Source: an uncultured Phycisphaeraceae bacterium (GTDB taxonomy: Bacteria; Planctomycetota; Phycisphaerae; Phycisphaerales; UBA1924). Taken from it: a stretch of DNA of 64,000 nt. Every line of letters starts with the position of its first letter. Position 1 is the stretch's first letter. The stretch spans positions 1-64,000 of the forward strand of contig CALCCF010000020.1 of the NCBI GenBank assembly GCA_937899905.1, read 5' to 3'. The notes below the pieces were generated by a model. That model saw only the letters and a list, made by a program, of their open reading frames with translations, did not search any database and was not told where the DNA came from. The translations under genes and the position numbers were made by a program. Positions 1-7,945 of the stretch are shown here, one piece after another.

Positions 1-182
1 GAGGAGAGAGAGAGATGCGTGTGGCTCCGGCCCATCCTGGGCGACCCCCCGGCCTCGCGTTCCCGATCGGGGCGGTCCACATAGAGCTATACGCCAGAAG
101 TACTTAATTGTTCGAATGCGGGTCAAAGAAGTGTTGTGTTTTCGCAACAAAACGGTCACGCAAGGCCACTGAGACCACGCGT
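1..182. other. Left-edge non-coding stretch
   Basis: No convincing gene. A 30-codon reading frame starts at 15 after a GAGGAGAGA stretch and stops at 107, but its composition (Pro/Gly/Ala) looks like chance. Bases 70-150 are unusually AT-rich for the window and may hold the leader or promoter of whatever lies to the left. No U-tract terminator is visible behind the leftward gene that ends at 183. Confidence 0.4.
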
Positions 183-686
183 TCAGGGGGTGGCAGGAAG
201 GACGAGGTCGCCGCTCTCGATCAGCTGCCGCGTGCCCTCGGCAAGCCCGACGCACACGGCGTTCGCGAGATTCAGGCTGCGTTCGCCATCTCGAAGTGGT
301 ATGGACACCAGGCGGTGGGCTTGCCCATCGACGATCGAATCGGGGAGGCTTCGCGTCTCTTTTCCGAACACAAGATGGTCGCCCGTACGCAGTGGCGTAT
401 CGAAGTGAGGGCGACCGATCCTCGGCTCGAAGTACCAGCGGTTCGCGTCGGGAAAGAGCTTCTCGTAGGCATCCCAGTCCGGATGCACGCTGGGGTTGAG
501 CCTGGGCCAATAGTCGAGCCCGGCCCTTCGGACGGCCTTCTCGTCGAGATCAAAGCCAAGCGGCTCGATCAGATGCAAGGCCGCACCCATCGCGAGACAG
601 GTGCGGCCGATGTTGCCCGTGTTGTTGGGGATCCGAGGCTCGTGGAGCACCACGTGGAACAACGGCGCACCGCTTGGCTCGCACAT
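183..686 (-). CDS. trmL: tRNA (cytidine(34)-2'-O)-methyltransferase TrmL
   Basis: A 167-residue SPOUT-class methyltransferase of the size of TrmL. The family uses S-adenosylmethionine to methylate the 2'-OH of the wobble nucleotide of tRNA-Leu isoacceptors. Visible motifs are the N-terminal HEPRIPNNTGNIGRTC, the central LVFGKETRSLP, and the C-terminal IPLRDGERSLNLANAV, which together form the knotted cofactor site. Start is ATG at 686. It lies 15 bp downstream of the cysteine-free thioredoxin-fold gene on the same strand, so co-transcription is likely. TrmL is favoured over other SpoU members because of the short length and absence of an N-terminal RNA-binding domain. Confidence 0.9.
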   Translation of the reverse strand: MCEPSGAPLFHVVLHEPRIPNNTGNIGRTCLAMGAALHLIEPLGFDLDEKAVRRAGLDYWPRLNPSVHPDWDAYEKLFPDANRWYFEPRIGRPHFDTPLRTGDHLVFGKETRSLPDSIVDGQAHRLVSIPLRDGERSLNLANAVCVGLAEGTRQLIESGDLVLPATP

Positions 687-701
687 GCCGCGGTCCGAGA
701 C

Positions 702-2045
702 TCAGTTGCCCTGGCGGGTGAGGAAGGCCGCGTCTCGCCTGCGGCGATCTTGCACGGCGGGGTCGACGTCCACCATCTGGTTGAGCGCTTGCTCAAAGAA
801 GTCGTGCAACGGCGACCCGAGCCAACGGACCTTGTTGTCAGAGCTGTAGAGCACGACAAGCGGTGCCGCGAACTTCTCAGACATCCGGTCGAACCGGGGG
901 TTTCGACCGACGCTGTTGCCCAAGGAGGTGCTGTGAAGCTCCCATTGTGAATCGAACACGATGGAATGGTTGATCTTGGTGCGGGTCATGATGTTCTGGA
1001 GATTGGTCGCGAATCGCTCGATGGCCTCGTCAACGAGGCCCGAGTCGCGACGTACTTCGTCTCTGTCGACGAAGATGACCGGAACGGCCGCACCGATGAC
1101 GGCGACGTCTCGGCCGTGCCGCCTTTGCACCTCGTCCATGAGCGGCTGAATGCGCTCGTAGCTCAGCGGGAAGTTGTGCGACCAGTAGTACACCACGCGC
1201 ACGCGGCCGTCGAGGTTCGGCTTGGGTGTGAGCCAACGCACCAGGCTGGAGTCCAGGTTGATTGTCGGCAGTTCGTTGCCGTCACGCCGCCGGAAGTCCG
1301 CGTCGAACTCTTCCTCAGCGAACAGCCAGCGCGCCGGCCAGTCGGCATCGTCGTACAGCAGCGCATCTGGCGTTGGGATGGTCCATTCGGGGATGTTGGC
1401 AACGTCTCCGCTGCTCACATCCATGATGACGCGGCCTTGCGGCTGGTTGGAAGCCATGCGGCGGCCCGAGGCGTTTTCGGCTTGTTCTCGGCTCTCTTCG
1501 GCGACGAGGCTCACCGCGCGACGGATGCTGCCGCGCTCCACGTCGGCGAAGCGGATCTGTCCGGCGCGATCGATGACGTAGAAGTTGGGATCCATGTCGG
1601 CCTTGATGGCCTTTCGGAACGCCGAACCGGCGTCGCGAGCGATCGGGAAGTTCAGACGCAAACGCTCGGCCGTTGCGGCGGCACCGTCGTATCCCTCGTC
1701 GGCGTGGACACCGATGACCACCAAGCCCTGCGCGCCGTACGACCGTGCCATCAGCTGCGCGGCGCGGGCGGAGGCGGTCGAGCCGGAATGCCAACTCGCC
1801 CAGGTCAGGATGAGCACGGGCTTGCCGTCGATGCTGTCGGCGGTGACCGGCTCACCGATCCAATCGGTCAGGCCCTCGAGCAACGAGCGGTCGAACGTGG
1901 AGAGTTCCATGGCGTTGAGGGCCTCGCGGCGTTCGCCCGAGCCCTCGCGCACGATCTGATCGCTCTGGGCCATGGCCGGGGTGGCAATAGCCGCCACGGT
2001 GGCCGCGAGCACGGCCGACGCCACGGAAAACACGCTCTGCTTCAT
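702..2045 (-). CDS. Exported tandem thioredoxin-fold protein lacking all cysteines
   Basis: 447 residues beginning with a signal peptide (MKQSVFSVASAV... cleaved near AMAQ, about residue 27). Residues about 65-180 look like a TlpA/AhpC-type redoxin domain and about 280-420 like a second thioredoxin-like fold (RVRVVYYWSHN). Where a CxxC would sit the first domain reads WASWHSGS (82-89) and the second YYWSHNFPLS (286-295); the whole protein has no cysteine, so thiol chemistry is impossible. I chose ATG 2045, preceded by a GAGGG site, over longer upstream frames because it begins the signal peptide. Role unknown; a binding or scaffold function in the periplasm is inference. It precedes trmL. Confidence 0.75.
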   Translation of the reverse strand: MKQSVFSVASAVLAATVAAIATPAMAQSDQIVREGSGERREALNAMELSTFDRSLLEGLTDWIGEPVTADSIDGKPVLILTWASWHSGSTASARAAQLMARSYGAQGLVVIGVHADEGYDGAAATAERLRLNFPIARDAGSAFRKAIKADMDPNFYVIDRAGQIRFADVERGSIRRAVSLVAEESREQAENASGRRMASNQPQGRVIMDVSSGDVANIPEWTIPTPDALLYDDADWPARWLFAEEEFDADFRRRDGNELPTINLDSSLVRWLTPKPNLDGRVRVVYYWSHNFPLSYERIQPLMDEVQRRHGRDVAVIGAAVPVIFVDRDEVRRDSGLVDEAIERFATNLQNIMTRTKINHSIVFDSQWELHSTSLGNSVGRNPRFDRMSEKFAAPLVVLYSSDNKVRWLGSPLHDFFEQALNQMVDVDPAVQDRRRRDAAFLTRQGN

Positions 2046-2226
2046 GGTTTGCAACCCTCGGTTCTTTGTTCGCATTCTGAACGGATGCCACTGCGTGTCC
2101 CACAACGGCCTCCAGTGGAGGATACCAGCCAAAGGCCGCTCCTGTTGCTCGCAAACGCCAGAACGGTCCCCAGCAACACGGTTTAGACGCTCCCGAGGGC
2201 CAGAAGTTCCCTTCCGGCGGTGACGA

Positions 2227-3084
2227 TCAGCCCGGCGTGCACAAGGTCGACATGGCCACCGCGGCCGAGACGGCGACGTTCAGCGAGTCCACGCCCTTGT
2301 TCATCTCGATGCGCACGCGGTGCTCGACCGCCGCCATCGCGACCTCGGTCAGGCCTGGCCCCTCGGCACCGAGCACCAGTGCGAGCCGATCGGGTGGGCA
2401 GCGCAGATCAACGGCACTGATGGCAGTCGCGCTGGCATCGGGTGTCAGGGCCAGTGTGCGGAAGCCCATCTCGCGGAGCCGCTGGAGGTCCTGGGGCCAA
2501 GCCGTGCTCCACGCCGTGGGCACGCGCAGGACGTGGCCCATCGAGACACGCAATGACTTGCGGTAGAACGGATCGGCGCACTGCGGCCCGAGCACAACGG
2601 CAGATGCCGCCGGTCCGAGCGCCGCCAAGCTCCGGTACAGCGAACCGATATTGTCGTGGTTGCTCAAGCCCTCGAGCACCAGCACGCACGAGGCACCAGC
2701 CACAACACCGTCCAGCGCTGGCACCTCTCCGCGCTCGCCGAGCGCGAGGATGCCGCGGTGCATGTCGAAGCCGACGATCGACTCGGCGATGCCGCGATCT
2801 GCCAGGTACACCGGCGTGCTCGCGGGCAGGGCCTCGATCGCGTCGCGCATGCCGAGCAGGCGCGTCGGCGTGATGAGTACCGAACGAACCCTAAACCGTG
2901 AGCCGAATAGCTCGTGGGCAACCAGCTCGCCCTCGGCTAGGAACAGCCCGCCGAGGCCGGTGCCTCCGTCGGCCTGGACACGAAGCCAGGCGTCCTTTTG
3001 ATTCCGGTAGGGCTCGAGCCCGGGGTCATCGAGGTTCTCGATGGGCGTGATGGTTGGGCCGCTGTGGGCCTGCGGTTGCTGCAC
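2227..3084 (-). CDS. TrmH/SpoU-family RNA 2'-O-methyltransferase
   Basis: 285 residues. The N-terminal 100 residues resemble the SpoU substrate-binding region (GLFLAEGELVAHELF). The C-terminal SPOUT domain shows the three motifs: LEGLSNHDNIGSLYRSLAALG near 140-160, LVLGAEGPGLT near 240, and IEMNKGVDSLNVAVSAAVAM at the end. These bind S-adenosylmethionine and methylate a ribose of rRNA or tRNA; the exact target cannot be told from sequence. The start is GTG at 3084, with GAGAAT ending 5 nt before it, a partial match to the leaderless promoter pattern seen elsewhere in this window. It is divergent from uppP. Confidence 0.85.
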   Translation of the reverse strand: MQQPQAHSGPTITPIENLDDPGLEPYRNQKDAWLRVQADGGTGLGGLFLAEGELVAHELFGSRFRVRSVLITPTRLLGMRDAIEALPASTPVYLADRGIAESIVGFDMHRGILALGERGEVPALDGVVAGASCVLVLEGLSNHDNIGSLYRSLAALGPAASAVVLGPQCADPFYRKSLRVSMGHVLRVPTAWSTAWPQDLQRLREMGFRTLALTPDASATAISAVDLRCPPDRLALVLGAEGPGLTEVAMAAVEHRVRIEMNKGVDSLNVAVSAAVAMSTLCTPG

Positions 3085-3207
3085 GGCTCATTCTCGCAGG
3101 CGAACGGCCCGATGGCTAACCTGACCGCCCGCGAACGAGCCGAGCGTGGCGGCGTATCGGACCCACCGGACCACACCCCAGATTCGCAAGCAAGGAACGC
3201 ACCGCCC

Positions 3208-4083
3208 GTGGAACTCTGGCAGGCCATCGTGCTCGGCATCGTCGAGGGCATCACCGAGTACCTGCCGGTGAGCTCCACGGGCCACCTGATCCTCGCGTCG
3301 GGGCTCATGGGCCTGAACGACACGCCCGAGCGCGCAAGCGCCGCCAACGCGTTCAACATCGTGATCCAGGGCGGGGCGATCCTCGCCGTGCTCGGGCTCT
3401 ATCGCCAGCGCGTGTGGCAGATGATCCGCGGGCTGATGGGTCGCGATCGCGATGGGTTGCGGCTGGCGATCAACATAGTCATCGCGTTCCTGCCGGCCGC
3501 GATCTTGGGCGTGCTGTTCGCCGACCTGATCGACAGCTACCTGTTCAACGCAGCGACCGTGCTCACGCTGCTCGCGCTGGGCGGGGTGTACATGATCGTG
3601 CTCGATCGAGCGCTCGTCGCGCCGCGTCGCAAGGCAGAGCGCGGCATGGACATCGATGAGCTGCGCCCGCACCAGGCGCTCATCATCGGCCTCTTGCAGT
3701 GCGTGGCGATGGTGCCGGGCACGAGTCGGTCGATGATGACCATCACCGGCGGCGTGATCGTCGGGCTCAAGCCCAAGGACGCGGCCGAATTCAGCTTCCT
3801 GCTGGGGCTGCCCACGCTGGGCGGGGCGTGCGTCTATACCCTGTTTAAGGACTTCCAAGAGAACGAAGGGTCCTCGACGATGGTCGCCCAATTCGGCTGG
3901 CTCAACATCATCGCTGGCATCGTCGTGTCGACGATCGCCGCCGCAATCGCGGTGAAGTGGCTCGTCGGATTCCTGAACAAGCACGGGCTGGAAGTCTTCG
4001 GCTGGTATCGCATCGCGCTCGCGGCGGTGCTCCTGATCGCCGTGCTCGCTGGCGTCGTGAGCTTCGCCCCCGAATCGGCGTAG
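3208..4083 (+). CDS. uppP: Undecaprenyl-diphosphatase UppP (BacA)
   Basis: 291-residue polytopic membrane enzyme that dephosphorylates undecaprenyl diphosphate so the lipid carrier can be reused for peptidoglycan and surface polysaccharide synthesis. The two signature motifs are present: EGITEYLPVSSTGH at residues 13-26 and PGTSRSMMTITGG near 170-182. Start chosen as GTG 3208, which gives the canonical MELWQAIVLG beginning and follows AAGGAA; in-frame upstream codons add a disordered 70-residue extension atypical of the family. Convergent with the small membrane protein at 4097, with only 13 bp between the stops. Confidence 0.92.
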   Translation: MELWQAIVLGIVEGITEYLPVSSTGHLILASGLMGLNDTPERASAANAFNIVIQGGAILAVLGLYRQRVWQMIRGLMGRDRDGLRLAINIVIAFLPAAILGVLFADLIDSYLFNAATVLTLLALGGVYMIVLDRALVAPRRKAERGMDIDELRPHQALIIGLLQCVAMVPGTSRSMMTITGGVIVGLKPKDAAEFSFLLGLPTLGGACVYTLFKDFQENEGSSTMVAQFGWLNIIAGIVVSTIAAAIAVKWLVGFLNKHGLEVFGWYRIALAAVLLIAVLAGVVSFAPESA

Positions 4084-4096
4084 GCGGGCCGCGTGG

Positions 4097-4390
4097 TCAT
4101 GGCCCGGCAAAGAGGCCGAGCACGATCATCACCAGCACGCCGCCGAAGAAGATGATGTCGATCCAGATCAGCACGGCGATCGAGCTGAGCACGAGGCCCG
4201 CAACCGCGTAGCCGTCCGGCTTCTTGATGAGCGAGAGGATGCACACCAGCAGCGCGATCGGGCTGAGCAGGCCAAAGGTGATGATGCCGGCGCACGAGAA
4301 GAGCAACGCGATGCGCCCGGGCGTGGTGGGCACTGCCTCGTGCTTCTGCATGGGCTTGTGCGGCATCTGAGCCGTGGGCAATCCGGCCAT
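4097..4390 (-). CDS. Small DUF4190-like membrane protein
   Basis: 97 residues with two or three hydrophobic segments (about 25-45, 52-70 and 76-95) and a loop containing KKPDGYAVAGLVLS. The pattern of a first helix, short basic loop and AGLVLSxIA helix is that of DUF4190 proteins, whose function is unknown. Start ATG 4390 is supported by a TACCAT hexamer ending 6 nt upstream and by the absence of a Shine-Dalgarno site, as in other apparently leaderless genes here. Longer starts upstream look like non-coding sequence. Confidence 0.6.
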   Translation of the reverse strand: MAGLPTAQMPHKPMQKHEAVPTTPGRIALLFSCAGIITFGLLSPIALLVCILSLIKKPDGYAVAGLVLSSIAVLIWIDIIFFGGVLVMIVLGLFAGP

Positions 4391-4396
4391 AGCAAG

Positions 4397-4402
4397 ATGG
4401 TA
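4397..4402 (-). promoter_or_regulatory. -10-like TACCAT, 6 nt before ATG 4390
   Basis: No Shine-Dalgarno site; fits a leaderless mRNA for the DUF4190-like gene. Confidence 0.5.
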
Positions 4403-4409
4403 GAGGCCT

Positions 4410-5378
4410 TCAGGCGAACTCGACCGCCACATAGAGCAACTCGGGCCGGGACAACACGCGGGGAGCCTCGCTGGCCCTCGTGCGGACCTCGATCAGCCCG
4501 GTGGTGTCGATCTCGCCCTCGGCGAGCATGGGCAGCACATCGGCGACCGGGCCGAAGCTCGCGCCGACCATCTCGATCTCACCGCGGACCACGGGCGCCA
4601 AATCCACGGGAGTCCCGGGATCGGGCTCGGCGGCCAGGATGAGCGTGCCGCGAGGTCGGAGCATCCCGAACGCGAGATCGAGCGAGGCCTCGCTGCCAAC
4701 ACAATCGACCACAACGGTCTGATCGCGGCGGCGGCCGACCTCCGTCGCATGGCGGTGCTGCACGCCCCACCGCTCCGCCCGGCCGAAGGCTTCGGCGTTC
4801 CAGCCGAGCAGCCGCACGGTGGCGTTGAGCTTGGCGATCGCCTGAACGGCGAGCAGCGCCGCGAGGTTATCGCCCAGCACGGTCACGTAGACCTTGCCCT
4901 CCATGCGGATCATGCGCGCGGCGGGGACGGCGCGGCCGAGTGGGCCGGCGAGCAACGCCACGGCGTCGTCGACGCCTTCGGGCACGAGCGCGAGGTTGCG
5001 CCACGGCACGGCGATGGTCTCGCCCAGGCTGCCGGGGATATCGCCGCGTCCCATCACGCCCCCGTGGCGGCAGTGCTGGCTCACGCCGGCGCGGCACATG
5101 TCGCACGTCCCGCGAGCGACGTATGGCGAGCAGACAACACGCGACTTCAGCAGGCGATCTCGCACGCCCTGCGGGGCATCGTCTGCGACCTCGCTCACCA
5201 GACCAACCACGTCGCGCCCGAGCAGCAGTCCATCTTCGGCCGTCGGCGACGCATCGAGGACTGACGCGGGCACATCGCCGGCCAAGCGGACACGCACTAG
5301 GGCCTCGCCCTCGCCGCACTCCGCAGGGTTGGCGTTGTCAAAAACAGGCTTTCCGTCACGAGCGATAATCGCGTCCAC
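4410..5378 (-). CDS. Zinc-type medium-chain dehydrogenase with lost metal ligands
   Basis: 322 residues of the medium-chain alcohol dehydrogenase (GroES-like plus Rossmann) superfamily. The structural-zinc loop is recognisable (CSPYVARGTCDMCRAG plus SQHC, residues 83-103), but Arg89 stands where the first cysteine is expected. The catalytic-zinc GHE motif is replaced by GRD at 54-56 and no cysteine lies in the usual early loop. The Rossmann part (VTVLGDNLAALLAVQAIAKL) is intact enough to bind a nucleotide. GTG 5378 is chosen because GAGGGAG precedes it at good spacing; GTG 5402 is in frame but has no such site. It may be a non-zinc reductase or inactive. Substrate unknown. Confidence 0.75.
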   Translation of the reverse strand: MDAIIARDGKPVFDNANPAECGEGEALVRVRLAGDVPASVLDASPTAEDGLLLGRDVVGLVSEVADDAPQGVRDRLLKSRVVCSPYVARGTCDMCRAGVSQHCRHGGVMGRGDIPGSLGETIAVPWRNLALVPEGVDDAVALLAGPLGRAVPAARMIRMEGKVYVTVLGDNLAALLAVQAIAKLNATVRLLGWNAEAFGRAERWGVQHRHATEVGRRRDQTVVVDCVGSEASLDLAFGMLRPRGTLILAAEPDPGTPVDLAPVVRGEIEMVGASFGPVADVLPMLAEGEIDTTGLIEVRTRASEAPRVLSRPELLYVAVEFA

Positions 5379-5413
5379 GCAAGACTCCCTCGGGCTGAAC
5401 ACACGTCATCGGC

Positions 5414-6208
5414 CTACCGCGGCGTGCGGGTCAACCCAACGGGCGTGGATGGCTCCTCGTTCGGGGGCAGGGGCAGCCAAGGGAGGTACTCGAACCACGC
5501 CCGCGACCGCTGGAACACGGGGTAGGTGTACTCCTGCTGTTGGGCGAACCAATCCGAGTTGGTGTCGATCCACTGCTGCCAGGCGATGAAGTCGAGCCCG
5601 AAGTCCTGGCCGGTCAGCAGCTCGAGCGAACGCACGACGGCGGAGTGGACGCCCAGGCTCTGCTCGGTATCGGACCGCAGCGAGGTGAGCAAGCCCACGA
5701 CAACGGCGTTTTCTGAGTATTGCCCGAGCGCGAGCGCCGCCTCGACGCGCACGTTCTGGTCGGGCTCGTTCTCCGGATCGAGCAAATCGAGCAAGCGACC
5801 CGTTGCGGACGGCTCGTGGATGCGCTGGAGGCCGAGCGCCGCGGCTCGACGCACGATGGGCTCGGGGTCGTCGAGCGCGCCGGCGAGCAGCACTCCATCC
5901 GCCGAGACGCCGTGGGTCGCCAGGCCGCGCGCGGCAGCGGCGCGCACGGACGCGTCGTCGTCGTTGAGGTTGATGCGGAAGATGTCGAGGATGCGGTCCT
6001 CGGGTTCGAGCAGCTCCACCGTGAGCCGCACCGTGCCGCGATACCGAGCGTCGGGGTCGTACGGATCTCGGGCGAGCTCGGCGGGGTTATCCTGCTGCGT
6101 GGGAAACAGGTTGTTGAACACGCTGTCCTCGCCGAAGCGAATGCCGCCACCCTGGCACCCGGCCAGGGCGAGCACCATCGGCCACGCAATCATGAGGATC
6201 GGACGCAT
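5414..6208 (-). CDS. HEAT-repeat lipoprotein
   Basis: 264 residues. The start MRPILMIAWPMVLALAGC gives a lipobox (LAGC, Cys18), so the product should be lipid-anchored. Residues about 60-200 contain HEAT/PBS-lyase-like repeats (NDDDASVRAAAARGLATHG, DPEPIVRRAAALGLQRI, NVRVEAALALGQY), usually protein-interaction scaffolds. The C-terminus is rich in aromatic and proline residues. ATG 6208 has TAGCAT ending 5 nt upstream. Its start codon overlaps that of the divergent lipoprotein at 6207. No enzymatic motif is seen. Confidence 0.75.
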   Translation of the reverse strand: MRPILMIAWPMVLALAGCQGGGIRFGEDSVFNNLFPTQQDNPAELARDPYDPDARYRGTVRLTVELLEPEDRILDIFRINLNDDDASVRAAAARGLATHGVSADGVLLAGALDDPEPIVRRAAALGLQRIHEPSATGRLLDLLDPENEPDQNVRVEAALALGQYSENAVVVGLLTSLRSDTEQSLGVHSAVVRSLELLTGQDFGLDFIAWQQWIDTNSDWFAQQQEYTYPVFQRSRAWFEYLPWLPLPPNEEPSTPVGLTRTPR

Positions 6209-6908
6209 GGCCCATGCTAGAGGCATCACCGCCCTCGTGTGCGGGGCGGGGCTCGCGGTCGGGTGCGCCACCGCACCACCCGCGCCCACTGGTGGTTTGG
6301 ATGGCCTCGAAGCAGAGTGGTTCTACGTGCCCGGGCCATACCGAACGCTCCAGAGCATCGGCGATGCCACACGTACGGCCGAGGTCGGACCGGAGAACGA
6401 CGGCAGGTGGACGGTCCGATTCGGCGATCCGGCGACCACGATCGTCGTGGCGCGGCTGGAGGACGGCCGGCCGGCGACCGCGCGAATCGCGGATCCTCGG
6501 CGCGACGAGACGGTTGTGTTCGACCCGCCGCTGGCGCTCGTTCCGCGGCCCGGACAGCAGGCGCCCGCGGCCGAGACCACGACCATCACGCTGTACCAGG
6601 GCCTCTGGCCCGAGGAAGACCTGGATGCAGCGCGCGTCAAGCGGCGAGGCGAGGCCGAACGGCGTTTCGTGGGCTTCGAGGCGGCATCCTGGGGTTTCGA
6701 GGGCCGTGAGTTTCCGGCGCAACAACTCACGCATGAGCTGGTGCTCAGCCTGAACCCGGCGACCGTGCGTCAGGTGTACGTCAGCGTGGCCGTCAAAGGG
6801 CGAGGCATCGTCGAGGAATCGATGGACGAGCGTGTGATCGTGCTCGGCGTGCGCATCGGCGGACGCGAGGAGCGTGTTGAGGTGATCGAGTTCATCGACG
6901 GGCGCTAG
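6207..6908 (+). CDS. Putative lipoprotein of unknown function
   Basis: 233 residues. MAHARGITALVCGAGLAVGC forms a short lipoprotein signal with Cys20 as acceptor. The rest is predicted beta-rich and has no family I recognise (segments such as DGRWTVRFGDPATTIVVARLEDGRP and VRQVYVSVAVKGRGIVEE). ATG 6207 follows AGGA by 8 nt; an in-frame ATG at 6192 would add five residues. Transcribed divergently from the HEAT-repeat lipoprotein with overlapping start codons, so the two are probably regulated together. Confidence 0.6.
   Translation: MAHARGITALVCGAGLAVGCATAPPAPTGGLDGLEAEWFYVPGPYRTLQSIGDATRTAEVGPENDGRWTVRFGDPATTIVVARLEDGRPATARIADPRRDETVVFDPPLALVPRPGQQAPAAETTTITLYQGLWPEEDLDAARVKRRGEAERRFVGFEAASWGFEGREFPAQQLTHELVLSLNPATVRQVYVSVAVKGRGIVEESMDERVIVLGVRIGGREERVEVIEFIDGR
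6214..6219 (-). promoter_or_regulatory. -10-like TAGCAT, 5 nt before ATG 6208
   Basis: Lies inside the first codons of the divergent lipoprotein gene; no Shine-Dalgarno site. Confidence 0.5.
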
Positions 6909-6929
6909 CCGACGGAGATACCTCGGGTG

Positions 6930-7712
6930 TCACCGGCCCGGATCGGTCGGGCCGCGCAGGCCGATCGGCTTATCGAGGATCTCTTGCATGATCACCGCCT
7001 GGCGGAGATCGAAGCCCGAGCCGAGCGCGGCCGCGATGCCCGGGCGGGCGCGGGTCGTCGTGGGCGCTGGGGAAGGCGTCGAGGGGCGCGGACGCCTCGA
7101 TTCGACGGCCGGCGCGACGACCGGCTCTGGTGTGGGGCGCGCCTGACGCTGCGGGCTGGACGGTGGCGCTGATCTGCGACGATCGGCCGGACGCTGCGCA
7201 GGCTGTGCTGCGGGACGCTGGACCGGGCGTTGGCGTGACGATGGCCGCTGGGCCTGCTGCTGGCGTTGGGGCTGTCGGCCGCCGGTCTGTGGCTGTTGTC
7301 GGCCGGTGCGCTTGGCTTCGAGCTGGCGGCGACGCTGCTCTTGCTGGCGCTGGCGTTGGGCGTCGATCGCTTCGCGACGCCGGCGGAGCTGTTCTTCGAG
7401 TTGGCTGCGCTGATCGACGGTCCGCTGGCGTTGTTCCTGCTGGCGACGCTTGGCGAGTTCTTCGAGGCGTTGCCTGGGCGTATCGGCGGCAACCGGCTGT
7501 GGACCCTGGCGCGTCTGCTGGGCCTGGACCTCAGCGGACGGTTCGGAGCGACCGGTCCTGAGCGACTCGAGTCGGGCCCGCTGGCGGAGTTGGTCTGCCT
7601 TCTTCTTTGCCTGGGCCTGCTTCAATTGCTGGATGAGCCAGCCGATGCCCGAGGCGCTGAAGGACACGATCACGATGATGAGCGGGATGTTGTTCTGGAT
7701 CCACTGCCACAT
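6930..7712 (-). CDS. Membrane-anchored Arg/Gln-rich coiled-coil protein
   Basis: 260 residues. MWQWIQNNIPLIIVIVSFSA is a single N-terminal membrane segment, followed by about 200 residues dominated by Arg, Gln, Ala and Pro, with a coiled-coil stretch near 80-150 (repeated QRQRQQEQRRRQLE). The last 40 residues are less biased (GSGFDLRQAVIMQEILDKP) and may be a short functional segment. No known family. ATG 7712 has TAACCT ending 6 nt upstream. The first 24 residues match the 41-residue protein encoded just upstream, pointing to a duplicated anchor. The strong cationic bias suggests nucleic-acid or acidic-polymer binding, as inference. Confidence 0.65.
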   Translation of the reverse strand: MWQWIQNNIPLIIVIVSFSASGIGWLIQQLKQAQAKKKADQLRQRARLESLRTGRSEPSAEVQAQQTRQGPQPVAADTPRQRLEELAKRRQQEQRQRTVDQRSQLEEQLRRRREAIDAQRQRQQEQRRRQLEAKRTGRQQPQTGGRQPQRQQQAQRPSSRQRPVQRPAAQPAQRPADRRRSAPPSSPQRQARPTPEPVVAPAVESRRPRPSTPSPAPTTTRARPGIAAALGSGFDLRQAVIMQEILDKPIGLRGPTDPGR

Positions 7713-7718
7713 GGTTGT

Positions 7719-7724
7719 AGGTTA
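7719..7724 (-). promoter_or_regulatory. -10-like TAACCT, 6 nt before ATG 7712
   Basis: Precedes the Arg/Gln-rich membrane protein gene. Confidence 0.45.
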
Positions 7725-7805
7725 GCCTCCGGTTCATTCTTCGACCGTTCGCTGGCGTTGGTTCGGGTCTGGCTCGTGCGGCTCATCGATCCCGCGCGAT
7801 TCGAG

Positions 7806-7931
7806 CTACTCGGGCTCTGTTTCGTTCCGTTGGTCGTTGCGCTTGGACCGCAGCATCCAGCCGAGGCTCGATACGCCGAAGGCAGCGATCAGGATGACGA
7901 GCGGGAGGTTGTTCTGGATCCACTGCCACAT
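7806..7931 (-). CDS. 41-residue membrane microprotein, paralogue of the next gene's anchor
   Basis: ATG 7931 to TAG 7806 encodes MWQWIQNNLPLVILIAAFGV followed by a basic tail with RSKRNDQRNETEPE at the end. The first ten residues differ from the anchor of the 260-residue protein only by Ile to Leu at position 9, and the hydrophobic pattern is kept to residue 26. It is expected to be a single-pass protein with a short charged cytoplasmic tail. Start support is TACCCT ending 5 nt upstream. It sits 14 bp after the ABC ATPase gene and 93 bp before the longer paralogue, all on one strand. Too short for default gene callers; function unknown. Confidence 0.6.
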   Translation of the reverse strand: MWQWIQNNLPLVILIAAFGVSSLGWMLRSKRNDQRNETEPE

Positions 7932-7936
7932 GGCGC

Positions 7937-7942
7937 AGGGTA
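7937..7942 (-). promoter_or_regulatory. -10-like TACCCT, 5 nt before ATG 7931
   Basis: Precedes the 41-residue microprotein, in the gap after the ABC ATPase gene, so the microprotein may have its own promoter. Confidence 0.45.
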
Positions 7943-7945
7943 GTC

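Noticed and set aside
15-107. 30-codon frame after GAGGAGAGA at the left edge
   Set aside because: Very short, Pro/Gly-rich, with no recognisable feature.
966-2186. 406-codon plus-strand frame opposite the thioredoxin-fold gene
   Set aside because: Antisense shadow of a gene with a signal peptide and two recognisable folds; composition is His/Val/Arg/Gly-rich as expected of mirrored high-GC codons.
6930-7712. Whether the Gln/Arg-rich protein is a nucleoid or RNA-binding factor
   Set aside because: Composition alone cannot show this, and the N-terminal membrane helix argues against a nucleoid protein.
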